Positions 25,394-33,757 of a stretch of DNA of 64,000 nt are shown here, piece after piece (within the stretch, counting starts at the first letter, position 1; each line of letters opens with the position of its first letter). Location: assembly GCF_003664585.1 (NCBI RefSeq), contig NZ_RCHI01000016.1:37137-101136 (forward strand), given 5' to 3'. The translations under genes were made by a program, and so were the position numbers. This DNA comes from Paenirhodobacter hankyongi (GTDB lineage: Bacteria; Pseudomonadota; Alphaproteobacteria; Rhodobacterales; Rhodobacteraceae). The notes under the pieces are model-generated. The model was not told the origin of the DNA and did not search any database. It worked only from the letters and a program-made list of their open reading frames with translations.

Positions 25394-26523
25394 CCCAGCC
25401 CTGGATTGCAGGTTGCGGCCTGACCGCCTTCGGCCGGCACGAGGACACCAGCCTCGAGGCCCTGGCCGCGCGCGCCGCGCGCGAGGCGCTGCTGCAGGCC
25501 GGGCTGCCCCCGCGCCGCATCGGCATGGCCGTCTTCGCCAATGCGCTGGCGGCACGGCTGTCGGGCAGCCTGACCATGGGGCAGGACGTGCTGGCCCATG
25601 TCGGCATCGCCGGCTGCGCGGTGATGAATGTGGAAAACGCCTGCACCTCGGGTTCGACCGCGGTCCATATCGCCGCGCTGGCGATCCGCGCCGGCGAGGT
25701 GGACGCCGCGCTGGTGGTCGGGGCGGAGAAGATGTTCCACCCCGCGCTCGGGCTGATCGATTCCGGCAAGACGCTCGCCGACACGCTGCTCGGCCGGGTC
25801 ACGCCGGCGGGATTTGCGCTGCGGGCAAGCCGCCACATGGCGCGCTTCGGCACCACCGCCGACCAGCTTGCGGCGGTGTCGGTGAAGAACCGGCGCGCGG
25901 CCGCGGGCAACCCGCTCGCGATGATGCGCACGCCGCTGACGCTGGCCGAGGTGCTGGCCGCGCCGCTGGTCGTCGACCCGCTGACGCGGCTGCAATGCTC
26001 GCCCGTCGCCGATGGCGCGGCGGCCCTCGTGCTGGTCAGCGAGCGGCTGGCGCGGCAGTGCGGCGCGCGGGCCCGGCTGCGCGCCACCGTGCTGACCAGC
26101 GGGTCCTATGACCCGATGGCGGAGCTGTCGGAATGGGAGACCGACAGCCGCACCGCCCGCCTCGCGTGGGAGCGCGCGGAGGCGGGCGTCGAGGAGATCT
26201 CGGTCGTCGAATGCCATGACGCCTTCTCGATCGCGGAGATCCTGCATTACGAGGGGCTCGGCCTGTGCCCCGTCGGCGAGGGCGGACGCTATGCCGAACG
26301 GCTGCTCGCGGGCGACAGCGCCTGCGTGCCGGTGAACCCCTCGGGCGGGCTCCTGTCGCGCGGCCATCCGGTCGCCGCGACCGGCATCGCCCAGATCATC
26401 GAAGTCACGCGCCATCTGCACCGGCAGGGCGCGCCGGGCCGCCTTGGCCTTGCCCATTGCATGGGCGGCGACAAGGAGGCCGACACCAAATCCTGCACCA
26501 TCGCGATCGTCGAAAGCGCCTGA
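25390..26523 (+). CDS. SCP2-type thiolase family protein
   Basis: 377-residue thiolase-like enzyme. The nucleophilic cysteine is in VENACTSGS near residue 84, and the catalytic histidine in the NPSGGLLSRGHPVAATG segment near 324. With the OB-fold partner just upstream and the CoA ligase before that, cleavage of the activated beta-ketoacyl-CoA to acetyl-CoA and a shortened acyl-CoA is the expected reaction. SCP2-type thiolases with DUF35 partners occur in sterol side-chain and aromatic ketone pathways. The exact acyl group is not indicated. Confidence 0.87.
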   Translation: MTQPWIAGCGLTAFGRHEDTSLEALAARAAREALLQAGLPPRRIGMAVFANALAARLSGSLTMGQDVLAHVGIAGCAVMNVENACTSGSTAVHIAALAIRAGEVDAALVVGAEKMFHPALGLIDSGKTLADTLLGRVTPAGFALRASRHMARFGTTADQLAAVSVKNRRAAAGNPLAMMRTPLTLAEVLAAPLVVDPLTRLQCSPVADGAAALVLVSERLARQCGARARLRATVLTSGSYDPMAELSEWETDSRTARLAWERAEAGVEEISVVECHDAFSIAEILHYEGLGLCPVGEGGRYAERLLAGDSACVPVNPSGGLLSRGHPVAATGIAQIIEVTRHLHRQGAPGRLGLAHCMGGDKEADTKSCTIAIVESA

Positions 26524-26557
26524 GTGCAGGGCAATTTCCAGGGAGGAGACCACGGAA

Positions 26558-27331
26558 ATGACGGACAGACAGAGACTTGACGGCAAGGTCGCGCTGATCA
26601 CCGGCGCGGGCGGGGCGATCGGCGGCGCGGCGGCGCGGCTGATGGCGGCACGCGGCGCGCGGATCGTCGGGGTGGACCGCGACCCGGCGGCGCTCGACCG
26701 GCTGGCGGAGGCAATCCCCGGCTGCATCACCACCACCGCCGACGTCTCGCGCGAGGAAGATGTCGGCGCCTATGTGAAGACGGCGGTGGAGGCCGCGGGC
26801 CGCATCGACATCTTCTTCAACAATGCCGGGATCGAGGGGCAGTTCCACCCGATCGGCGCCTATCCGACCGAGGATTTCCGCCGTGTCATCGACATCAACC
26901 TGATCGGCGCCTTCCTTGGCTACAAGCATGTGGTGCCGGTGATGCTGGCGGGGGGCGGCGGCTCGATCATCGTCACCTCCTCGGTGGGCGGGCTGGTCGG
27001 CACGCCGCTGATCCCGGCCTATACCGCCAGCAAGCATGCGGTGATCGGGCTGATGCGCACCGTCGCCGCCGAGGTCGGCGCGGCGGGAGTGCGCTCGAAC
27101 TCGGTGCATCCGGGGCCGATCGAGTCGCGGATGATGGCCGATGTCGAAAAGGGCATGGGCGCCGCGATCCCCGGCGGCGCGGTGCGCGAGATCATGACGC
27201 AGATGGTGCCGATGCGCCGCTATGGCACCCCTGAGGAGGTGGCCGAACTGGTGGCCTTCCTCGGCTCCGATGCGGCGAGCTTCATCAACGGCGCCACGAT
27301 GACGGTGGATGGCGGCTTCACCGCCGTCTGA
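26558..27331 (+). CDS. Short-chain dehydrogenase/reductase
   Basis: 257-residue classical SDR with TGAGGAIG near residue 15 for NAD(P), NNAG near 88, and the catalytic Y-x3-K in YTASK near 155. The aspartate after the second strand (VGVDRDP) favours NAD(H). The start at 26558 follows GGGAGGAGACC. In ethylbenzene-degrading Aromatoleum an SDR oxidises 1-phenylethanol to acetophenone ahead of the carboxylase, so this enzyme may make the ketone from a secondary alcohol. That is inferred from operon content, not from residues. Confidence 0.88.
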   Translation: MTDRQRLDGKVALITGAGGAIGGAAARLMAARGARIVGVDRDPAALDRLAEAIPGCITTTADVSREEDVGAYVKTAVEAAGRIDIFFNNAGIEGQFHPIGAYPTEDFRRVIDINLIGAFLGYKHVVPVMLAGGGGSIIVTSSVGGLVGTPLIPAYTASKHAVIGLMRTVAAEVGAAGVRSNSVHPGPIESRMMADVEKGMGAAIPGGAVREIMTQMVPMRRYGTPEEVAELVAFLGSDAASFINGATMTVDGGFTAV

Positions 27332-27454
27332 CCCGCCCCCTCCCCCTCGCCACGACCACAGATCCGCCCACCGGACGGGCGGAGAACGGCACGGCCCTGC
27401 GCCATGCCGGGCGGGGGGGGGCATGTCCGGCCCACAGACAGAGGAGGAGACAGA

Positions 27455-28327
27455 ATGGAACGGACCCGCTTGCATCTCGTGGCCGCGATGACGGCAGTTG
27501 CGCTTTCCGCCGGGGCGGCCCAGGCGATCGACGTGGCCCCCGGCGATTACACCCTGCTGCCCGCAGACACCCGCGTGCTGCTGCAGTATTTCCAGTATTC
27601 CACCACCGACAGCCTGCATTTCGACGGCGTCGGCAAGGTCCCCGGCTCCGGCATCGACGCCGTCACCGGCGTGTCGCGCGTGCTCTATTACGGCGATGCG
27701 GACGGGCTGCGCTACGGGCTTCAGGCCTATCTGCCCTTCGGCAGCTTCACCGAAGCCAAGATCGGCGGCGGCCCCGTGCCCGAGGCCAATGGCCTTGGCG
27801 ACCTGACGGTCGGCGCGACGGTCTGGCTGGCCGCGCCCGAAAACCCGGCACAGGGCACCACCTTTGCCCTCACCGCCTTCCTGACCGCGCCCACCGGCAC
27901 TTACGACCCGGCCGGCGTCAGCATCGGCAGCGGCACCTGGACGCTGACGCCCCAGGTCGCGCTGATCCAGGGCTTTGGCAACGGCTGGTTCTTCGACGGT
28001 ATCGCCGATGTCGCGCTCAGCCGCGACCATGACGAGAACGGCGCGAAGATCAGCCATGACCCGAGCTGGCAGCTGCAGGCCTACCTGCGCTACCAGCCGA
28101 CGCCGACGCGCTCGATCTCCGTCGGCTATTCCGGCAAGTCGGGGGGCGAGACCTATGTGAACGGCGCCTATAGCGGCACCAGGACACGGGTGGACACGCT
28201 GCGGCTCTTCGCCAACCAGTTCGTCTCGCCCACGATGCAGGTTCAGGGCATGATCTCGAAGGATTTCAATGCCAAGGGCGGGGCGGACAATCTGGTGACC
28301 CAGATCCGCCTGCTGAAGATGTTCTGA
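27455..28327 (+). CDS. Outer-membrane channel, phenol-degradation MetA/SphA-like
   Basis: 290-residue exported protein. The N-terminal signal peptide ends near AQA-ID (about residue 24), followed by alternating short strands rich in aromatic residues and glycine, ending in a C-terminal phenylalanine (LLKMF) as in outer-membrane beta-barrels. The conserved pattern (GLRYGLQAYLPFGSFTEAKIG, then GLGDLTVGA and FLTAPTGTYDP) is that of the transporter family found in meta-cleavage and other hydrophobic-substrate operons. It is last in the carboxylase operon, 5' of a strong terminator, and probably admits the hydrophobic substrate. Confidence 0.82.
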   Translation: MERTRLHLVAAMTAVALSAGAAQAIDVAPGDYTLLPADTRVLLQYFQYSTTDSLHFDGVGKVPGSGIDAVTGVSRVLYYGDADGLRYGLQAYLPFGSFTEAKIGGGPVPEANGLGDLTVGATVWLAAPENPAQGTTFALTAFLTAPTGTYDPAGVSIGSGTWTLTPQVALIQGFGNGWFFDGIADVALSRDHDENGAKISHDPSWQLQAYLRYQPTPTRSISVGYSGKSGGETYVNGAYSGTRTRVDTLRLFANQFVSPTMQVQGMISKDFNAKGGADNLVTQIRLLKMF

Positions 28328-28345
28328 GACCCGCCCGCGCCCCGG

Positions 28346-28377
28346 AAGACCGCCCGTGTGACCACGGGCGGTCTTTT
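28346..28377 (+). terminator. Rho-independent terminator of the carboxylase operon
   Basis: Perfect 13-bp stem AAGACCGCCCGTG / CACGGGCGGTCTT with a TGAC loop, then a short T-run, starting 19 bases after the channel stop codon and ending two bases before the stop of the convergent hydratase-dehydrogenase gene. Confidence 0.88.
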
Positions 28378-28379
28378 CG

Positions 28380-30323
28380 TCAGGCCCGGTCGCGGGTCTC
28401 GAACATCGGACCACCGCGCCAGCGCGGATAGCCGTAGCCGTGGATCTCGACGAGGTCGATATCGGCCGGCGCGCGAGCGATGCCCTCGTGCAGAATCGCG
28501 CGGCCCTCGGCGGCCATCTCGCCCACCAGATGTTGCGCGATCGCCTCGGGCGCCATGGCGGAGGCCGGCGCCAGCTGCGACGACAGCAGCTCGGCAACCG
28601 CCGGCGAGGGCTGCGGCCGGCGCTCGCCCGGCGCATAGTCATACCAGCCGCCGCCGGTCTTCTGCCCCTTGCGCCCGGCCCGCACCAGCACGTCGCCCAG
28701 CGTCTCGGGCACCGCCTGCCCGGCCTGCCGCGCCCCCTCGCGTTGCAGGAAGGCGATGTCGAGCCCGCCCAGATCCTGCGCCTCGAACGGGCCCATGGCA
28801 AAGCCGTGGGCGCGCATCGCCGCATCGACGGCCGCGATCGCCACGCCCTGGCGCACCAGCCCCTCGGCCGCGGCGCGATAGCGTTTCAGGATGCGGTTGC
28901 CGATGAAGCCCTCGCAGATCCCGGCCTCGACCGGGATCTTGCCCAGCAGCCGCGCCAGCGCAAAGCCGGTGGCCAGCACCGCGGGCGCGGTGTCCGGCAC
29001 CGGCACGATCTCGAGCAGCTTCATCACATTGGCCGGGCTGAAGAAATGCAGCCCGAGGAAGCGATGCGGGTTGGGCACGCCGGCGGCGATCAGCCGCGGA
29101 TCGAGATACGAGGTATTGGTCGCCAGCACCGCATCGGCGCGGCACACCCGGCCAAGCTCGGCAAAGACCGCGCGCTTGACGCCGATCTCCTCGAACACCG
29201 CCTCGATCACCAGATCGACCCCGGCGAGCGCGGCATATTCGGTGGTGCCGGTCACCCCCGCCAGCCGCGCGGCGGCCTGCTCGGGGGTCAGCTTGCCGCG
29301 CTTGACCGCGCCGTCGAAGATCGCCTGCAGATTGGCGATGCCGCGCGCGACGGCCTCGGCGTCGCGCTCGATCAGCACGACGGGCAGGCCCGCATCGCGC
29401 AGCGCCGCGGCGATCCCCGCTCCCATCGTGCCGCCGCCGACGACCCCGGCACTGCGCAGCGGCAGCGGCTCGTGGCCGGCCAGATGCCGCGGCCGCGGCG
29501 CGGTGCGCTCGGCGAAGAACACATGGCGCAGCGCCGCGGCCTGCTCGCTGCCGCGCAGCTCGAGGAAGGTGGCGCGCTCGAAGTCCATCGCCTCGGCGAA
29601 GGGCGCCTCGACCGCCCGGCGCAGGCATGACAGCGCGCGCAGCGGCGCACCCGCCCCTTTTGCCGCTTTCGCGACCTCGGCCTCCCGGGCGGTCCAGAAC
29701 CCCGCCTCGGGCGCCGCGATGGCGCGCCGCGAGATCGGCGGCGGCAGCGGACGGGTCAGTGCCTGCCGTGCGAAGGCGCACGCGGCCCCGGCCAGATCGC
29801 CCGTCACCACGGCATCGACGAGGCCGAGCGCCTGCGCCCGCGCGGCCTTCACCGGCCTGCCGGTGGTGACCAGCTCCACCGCCGCCGCGACGCCCGCCAG
29901 CCGCGGGCTGCGCACGGTGCCACCTGCGCCCGGCACGATGCCGAGCGTCACCTCGGGCAGGCCGACCGAGGCGCTGTCGAGCGCGACGCGGAAACGGCAG
30001 CCCATGGCGATCTCGAAGCCGCCGCCCAGGGCCGAGCCGTGGATCGCCGCGATCCAGGGTTTCGCCGCGCCCTCGATCCGCGCCACCAGATCGGGCAGAT
30101 GCGGCGCCACCGGCGGCGTGCCGAATTCGGCGACATCGGCGCCGGCGATGAAGGTGCGCCCGGCACAGAGCAGCACCACGGCCTGCACCTCGGGATCGGC
30201 GTCGCAGGTGGCGACGGCCTCCCACAGCCCCTGGCGCAGCGCCTGTGACAGGGCGTTGACCGGCGGATTGTCGACGGTGACGGTGGCAATCGTGCCCAAA
30301 CGGGCAATGCTCACGAGACTCAT
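28380..30323 (-). CDS. Fused enoyl-CoA hydratase / 3-hydroxyacyl-CoA dehydrogenase
   Basis: 647-residue bifunctional FadB/FadJ-like enzyme. The N-terminal crotonase domain (about 1-190; oxyanion segment AGADVAEF near 60, GGGFEIAMGC near 100) hydrates enoyl-CoA. The NAD-binding VVGGGTMGAGIA near residue 293 starts the dehydrogenase part, followed by two C-terminal 3HCDH domains. It starts three bases after the LivF-like stop, in an operon headed by paaN under a PaaR-type operator. No separate paaF or paaH is in the window, so this fusion is a good candidate for the 2,3-dehydroadipyl-CoA hydration and 3-hydroxyadipyl-CoA oxidation steps. Confidence 0.9.
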   Translation of the reverse strand: MSLVSIARLGTIATVTVDNPPVNALSQALRQGLWEAVATCDADPEVQAVVLLCAGRTFIAGADVAEFGTPPVAPHLPDLVARIEGAAKPWIAAIHGSALGGGFEIAMGCRFRVALDSASVGLPEVTLGIVPGAGGTVRSPRLAGVAAAVELVTTGRPVKAARAQALGLVDAVVTGDLAGAACAFARQALTRPLPPPISRRAIAAPEAGFWTAREAEVAKAAKGAGAPLRALSCLRRAVEAPFAEAMDFERATFLELRGSEQAAALRHVFFAERTAPRPRHLAGHEPLPLRSAGVVGGGTMGAGIAAALRDAGLPVVLIERDAEAVARGIANLQAIFDGAVKRGKLTPEQAAARLAGVTGTTEYAALAGVDLVIEAVFEEIGVKRAVFAELGRVCRADAVLATNTSYLDPRLIAAGVPNPHRFLGLHFFSPANVMKLLEIVPVPDTAPAVLATGFALARLLGKIPVEAGICEGFIGNRILKRYRAAAEGLVRQGVAIAAVDAAMRAHGFAMGPFEAQDLGGLDIAFLQREGARQAGQAVPETLGDVLVRAGRKGQKTGGGWYDYAPGERRPQPSPAVAELLSSQLAPASAMAPEAIAQHLVGEMAAEGRAILHEGIARAPADIDLVEIHGYGYPRWRGGPMFETRDRA

Positions 30324-30326
30324 GGT

Positions 30327-31028
30327 TCAGATTCCCAGATAGGCTTCACGGATGCGCGGATCGGCGATCAGCTCTTCGGCGCCCCCCGACATAGTGATAT
30401 GGCCGGTTTCCATCACATAGCCGCGGTCGGCGATCTTCAGCGCGCCGAAGGCGTTCTGTTCGACCAGAAGCGTGGTGACGCCGAGGTCGCGGATTCCCTT
30501 CACCACCTCGAAGATCTGCGCGACGATGATCGGCGCGAGCCCCATCGAGGGCTCGTCGAGCAGCAGGCAGGACGGCCGGCCCATCAGCGCCCGCGCCATC
30601 GCCAGCATCTGCTGCTGACCGCCCGACAGCCCGCCCGCCGCGAGGTTGCGCTTTTCCTTCAGCACCGGGAACATCCGGAAGGCATCGTCCATGTCCTTCT
30701 CGACCCGGTCGTCGGCGAACAGGAAGGCGCCAAGGCGCAGGTTCTCCTCCACCGTCAGATTGGTGAAGATCTGCCGCCCCTCGGGCGATTGCGCAAGGCC
30801 CCGCGCCAGTCGCCGATAGGCCGGCACCGGCACCAGCGCCTCGCCGCGGAAGGTGATCGTGCCCGAGCTCACCGGCTGCACCCCCGACAGGCAGCGCAGC
30901 AGCGTGGTCTTGCCCGCGCCATTCGCGCCGACGACGGTGACGATCTCGCCCGATTGCACCTCGAGGTCGATGCCATGCAACACCTCGATGCGCCCGTAGC
31001 GCGAGCGCAGTCCCTCAACCGTGAGCAT
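30327..31028 (-). CDS. LIV-type ABC transporter ATPase (LivF-like)
   Basis: 233-residue ATP-binding subunit of a branched-chain-amino-acid type importer. Walker A is GANGAGKT near residue 36, signature LSGGQQQ near 134 and Walker B LLLDEPSMGL just after. The ATG at 31028, preceded by GAGGAGGGGC, is preferred over a TTG 18 bases upstream. It overlaps the LivG-like gene by 14 bases. The neighbouring paaN and hydratase-dehydrogenase genes suggest that the transporter imports an aromatic acid such as phenylacetate and not leucine. Confidence 0.93.
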   Translation of the reverse strand: MLTVEGLRSRYGRIEVLHGIDLEVQSGEIVTVVGANGAGKTTLLRCLSGVQPVSSGTITFRGEALVPVPAYRRLARGLAQSPEGRQIFTNLTVEENLRLGAFLFADDRVEKDMDDAFRMFPVLKEKRNLAAGGLSGGQQQMLAMARALMGRPSCLLLDEPSMGLAPIIVAQIFEVVKGIRDLGVTTLLVEQNAFGALKIADRGYVMETGHITMSGGAEELIADPRIREAYLGI

Positions 31029-31800
31029 GGTCCTGCCCCTCCTCAACGCCCAGATAGGCGGCGATCACCGCCGGGTTGCGGCTGACCGTGGCCGGGTCGC
31101 CCTCGGCGATCTTCTCGCCATGGTCGAGCACCACGATGTGGTTCGAGATCCGCATCACCATCTTCATGTCATGCTCGACCAGCAGGATGGCGACGCCCGA
31201 GGCGGCCACCTCGGCGATCAGATGGTCGATCTCCTCGGTTTCGACGGCGTTGCAGCCGGCGGCGGGCTCGTCGAGCAGCAGCACCTTCGGCTCCAGCGCC
31301 AGCGCGCGGGCGATCTCCAGCCGCTTGAGGCTGCCATAGGAGAGATTGCCCGCCGCCCGTTCGGCGGCGCGTTCAAGCCCGACCCGCGCCAGCAGGGCGC
31401 GCGCCCCCTCCTCGGCCCGGCGGGCACGCGCGCGCGCGCCGGGCAGGCCGAGCAGATCGGCCAGCACCGGGCCGCGCTCCTGCAGGTGATAGCCGGTCAC
31501 CGCGTTCTCGAGCGCCGTCATCGACGGGAAGATCTGCAGGTTCTGGAAGGTGCGGCTCATGCCGCGACGGGCCAGAAGATGCGGCTCCATCCCGGTGACG
31601 TCATCGCCCTCCAGCACGACGCGGCCGGCGCCGGGGCGATAGACGCCCGAGATCATGTTGAACAGCGTCGTCTTGCCCGCGCCATTGGGCCCGATGACCG
31701 ACACGATCTCGCCCGGGCGGACCCGGAAGCTGACATCGTGCACCGCCTTCAGCCCGCCGAACGTGATGCCGAGCCCCTCGATCGAAAGCAGGTCGCTCAT
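31015..31800 (-). CDS. LIV-type ABC transporter ATPase (LivG-like)
   Basis: 261-residue ATP-binding subunit. Walker A GPNGAGKT is near residue 39, the LivG-specific insert precedes the signature NLSYGSLKRLEIARAL near 155, and Walker B reads LLLDEPAAGCN. The C-terminal IAEGDPATVSRNPAVIAAYLG is the usual end of LivG proteins. It overlaps the permease gene upstream by four bases (ATGA). It should form the heterodimeric ATPase with the LivF-like subunit. Confidence 0.94.
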   Translation of the reverse strand: MSDLLSIEGLGITFGGLKAVHDVSFRVRPGEIVSVIGPNGAGKTTLFNMISGVYRPGAGRVVLEGDDVTGMEPHLLARRGMSRTFQNLQIFPSMTALENAVTGYHLQERGPVLADLLGLPGARARARRAEEGARALLARVGLERAAERAAGNLSYGSLKRLEIARALALEPKVLLLDEPAAGCNAVETEEIDHLIAEVAASGVAILLVEHDMKMVMRISNHIVVLDHGEKIAEGDPATVSRNPAVIAAYLGVEEGQDHAHG

Positions 31801-32753
31801 TCGTCTTTCCCCCGGAATTTCCTGAGGACCGAGGGCAGCAGCCCCTCGCGCAGGAAGATCATCACCAGCACCATGACCAGGCCCAGAACCATCTGTTCGT
31901 ATTCGGCAAAGACCGTCAGCACCTGCGGCAGCAGCGTCAGGATGCCGGCGCCGAAGATCGCGCCCAGCACCGAGCCGACGCCGCCCAGAACCGCCATCGT
32001 CACCATCTCGATCGAGTGCATGAAGCCCGCGACATCGGGGGTGACGAACTTGTTCTGCAGCGCCAGCAGCGAGCCCGAGACCGAGGCATAGACCGCCGAG
32101 ATCACGAAGGCCTGCAGCTTCAGCCGCGCCACGTCGATGCCGACCGTGCGCGCCGCCACCTCGGAGCCGTGCAGCGCGCGCAGGGCGCGGCCGGTGGGGC
32201 TCGCGTAGAGGTTCAGCGCCAGCCAGGCGCCGACCAGCAGGACGAGGCCGCAGAAGAAATACCAGAACTCGCCGTTGCTCAGCGTCAGCCCCCAGCCCTT
32301 CAGCAGGGCGCGCAGGCCGAGCTCGGGCACCGCCATGCCGTCCGGGCCGCCGGTCAGCTGGCGCTCGTTGTTCAGCACCATCGCGACGAGGATGCCGAGG
32401 CCCAGCGTCGCGACGCCGAGGTAATAGCCCTTCAGCCGCAGGATCGGCCGCCCGACGAGGAAGGCGAGGATCGCGGAGATCGCGGCGCCGAGGATCACCG
32501 CCAGCGCCGGATGCAGGCCCCAGTGCACCGGCGCAAGCGCACAGGCATAGGCGCCGATCCCGGCGAAGCCGGCGTGGCCGAGGCTGATCTGCCCGGCATA
32601 GCCGGTCAGGATCACCATGCCCGTCACGGCGATGCCGTTGACGAAGAGCAGCGCGCCGACGCGGTAGTAATAGCCCGAGGGAAAGAAGAACGGCGTCAGC
32701 GCGATCAGCGCCGCCAGCACCAGCAGGGTCGCGGTTTTCGGAGTCATCTTCAT
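31797..32753 (-). CDS. LIV-type ABC transporter permease (LivM-like)
   Basis: 318-residue inner-membrane protein with about eight to ten hydrophobic segments and the LivM signature GYAGQISLGHAGFAGIGAYACA near residue 50. It pairs with the LivH-like permease encoded four bases upstream. The final residues are charged (REGLLPSVLRKFRGKDE), as usual for a cytoplasmic tail. Confidence 0.93.
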   Translation of the reverse strand: MKMTPKTATLLVLAALIALTPFFFPSGYYYRVGALLFVNGIAVTGMVILTGYAGQISLGHAGFAGIGAYACALAPVHWGLHPALAVILGAAISAILAFLVGRPILRLKGYYLGVATLGLGILVAMVLNNERQLTGGPDGMAVPELGLRALLKGWGLTLSNGEFWYFFCGLVLLVGAWLALNLYASPTGRALRALHGSEVAARTVGIDVARLKLQAFVISAVYASVSGSLLALQNKFVTPDVAGFMHSIEMVTMAVLGGVGSVLGAIFGAGILTLLPQVLTVFAEYEQMVLGLVMVLVMIFLREGLLPSVLRKFRGKDE

Positions 32754-32757
32754 CGCG

Positions 32758-33630
32758 TCACACCCGATCCGTCGACGTGCGGCCGAACAGGCCCTGCGGC
32801 AGGAAGAACAGCACCGCGAGGATCACCACGAAGGCCGCCGCGTCCTTGTATTGCGAGGACAGGTAGCCCGCCGTCAGCGCCTCGATCATGCCGATCGCGA
32901 AGCCGCCGACGAGCGCGCCCTTGGGATTGCCCATGCCGCCCAGCATCGCCCCGGCAAAGCCCTTGAGCGCGAAGCCGATGCCGACGCCATAGGAGGTCAG
33001 GGTGATCGGGGTCGCCAGCACGCCCGCCAGCGCCCCGATCGCGGCCGAGAGCGCGAAGGACAGCGTCATCACGAAAGTGGTGTTGATCCCCACCAGCTGC
33101 GCTGCGAGCCGGTTGTTCGAGGTCGCGAGCACCGCGCGCCCGAGCAGGGTGCGGGTGAAGAACAGCCACAGCCCGACGAAGACGGCGATCGCCCCGCCGG
33201 TGACCCAGAGGCTTTGCGGCAGGATCGTCGCCCCGCCGACGCGGATCGGGGCATCGCCGGAAAAGGCCGGGAAGCTGTGGATCTGCTTGTCGAAGACCAG
33301 CTGCGCCGCGCCCTCGATGAAGATCGAGGCGCCGATGGTGATGATGATCAGCGACACCACCGGGGCGCCGCGCGCGGGCTCGATCATCAGCTTGTTCATC
33401 GCCACGCCCAGACAGGCCGTCGCGGCGATCGCGATCAGGGCGGCCAGCGGCAGCGGCAGGCCCGCCGCATGGGCGAACCAGGTGATCATGCCGCCGAGCA
33501 TGACGAATTCGCCCTGGGCGAAGTTCACCACGTCCGAGGCGTTGTAGATGATCGTGAAACCGAGGGCGACCAGCGCATAGACCGCGCCGATGGTGACCCC
33601 CGAGAAGAGGAATTGCAGAAGTTCCGACAT
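32758..33630 (-). CDS. LIV-type ABC transporter permease (LivH-like)
   Basis: 290-residue inner-membrane permease. The N-terminus (FLFSGVTIGAVYALVALGFTIIYNASDVVNFAQGEFVMLGG) is diagnostic for LivH proteins, and the EAA-like GFALKGFAGAMLGGMGNPKGALVGG is near residue 215. It is separated from the binding-protein gene by 127 bp containing a GC-rich hairpin, a spacing that usually lets the binding protein be made in excess of the membrane subunits. Confidence 0.94.
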   Translation of the reverse strand: MSELLQFLFSGVTIGAVYALVALGFTIIYNASDVVNFAQGEFVMLGGMITWFAHAAGLPLPLAALIAIAATACLGVAMNKLMIEPARGAPVVSLIIITIGASIFIEGAAQLVFDKQIHSFPAFSGDAPIRVGGATILPQSLWVTGGAIAVFVGLWLFFTRTLLGRAVLATSNNRLAAQLVGINTTFVMTLSFALSAAIGALAGVLATPITLTSYGVGIGFALKGFAGAMLGGMGNPKGALVGGFAIGMIEALTAGYLSSQYKDAAAFVVILAVLFFLPQGLFGRTSTDRV

Positions 33631-33668
33631 GGGCTCCCCCGGCGTCAGGCGGGCATTGAGGACATCGC

Positions 33669-33688
33669 CCCCGCCCGGTCGGGCGGGG
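33669..33688 (-). promoter_or_regulatory. Intercistronic hairpin after the binding-protein gene
   Basis: CCCCGCCC (33669-33676) pairs perfectly with GGGCGGGG (33681-33688) across a four-base loop, 70 bp past the binding-protein stop on the minus strand. There is no U-run, so it is more likely an mRNA-stabilising or partial attenuating structure than a full terminator. Confidence 0.45.
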
Positions 33689-33757
33689 CTGTGGTCGCCC
33701 CGGCCCCGTCCGCGCGCTGCGCGGGGGCCAGGGTCGGGCTCGGATGGACGGGGCGGA

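Noticed and set aside
27404..27455. Upstream extension of the outer-membrane channel
   Set aside because: The signal peptide begins at 27455 directly after GAGGAGGAGACAG; the extension would bury it.
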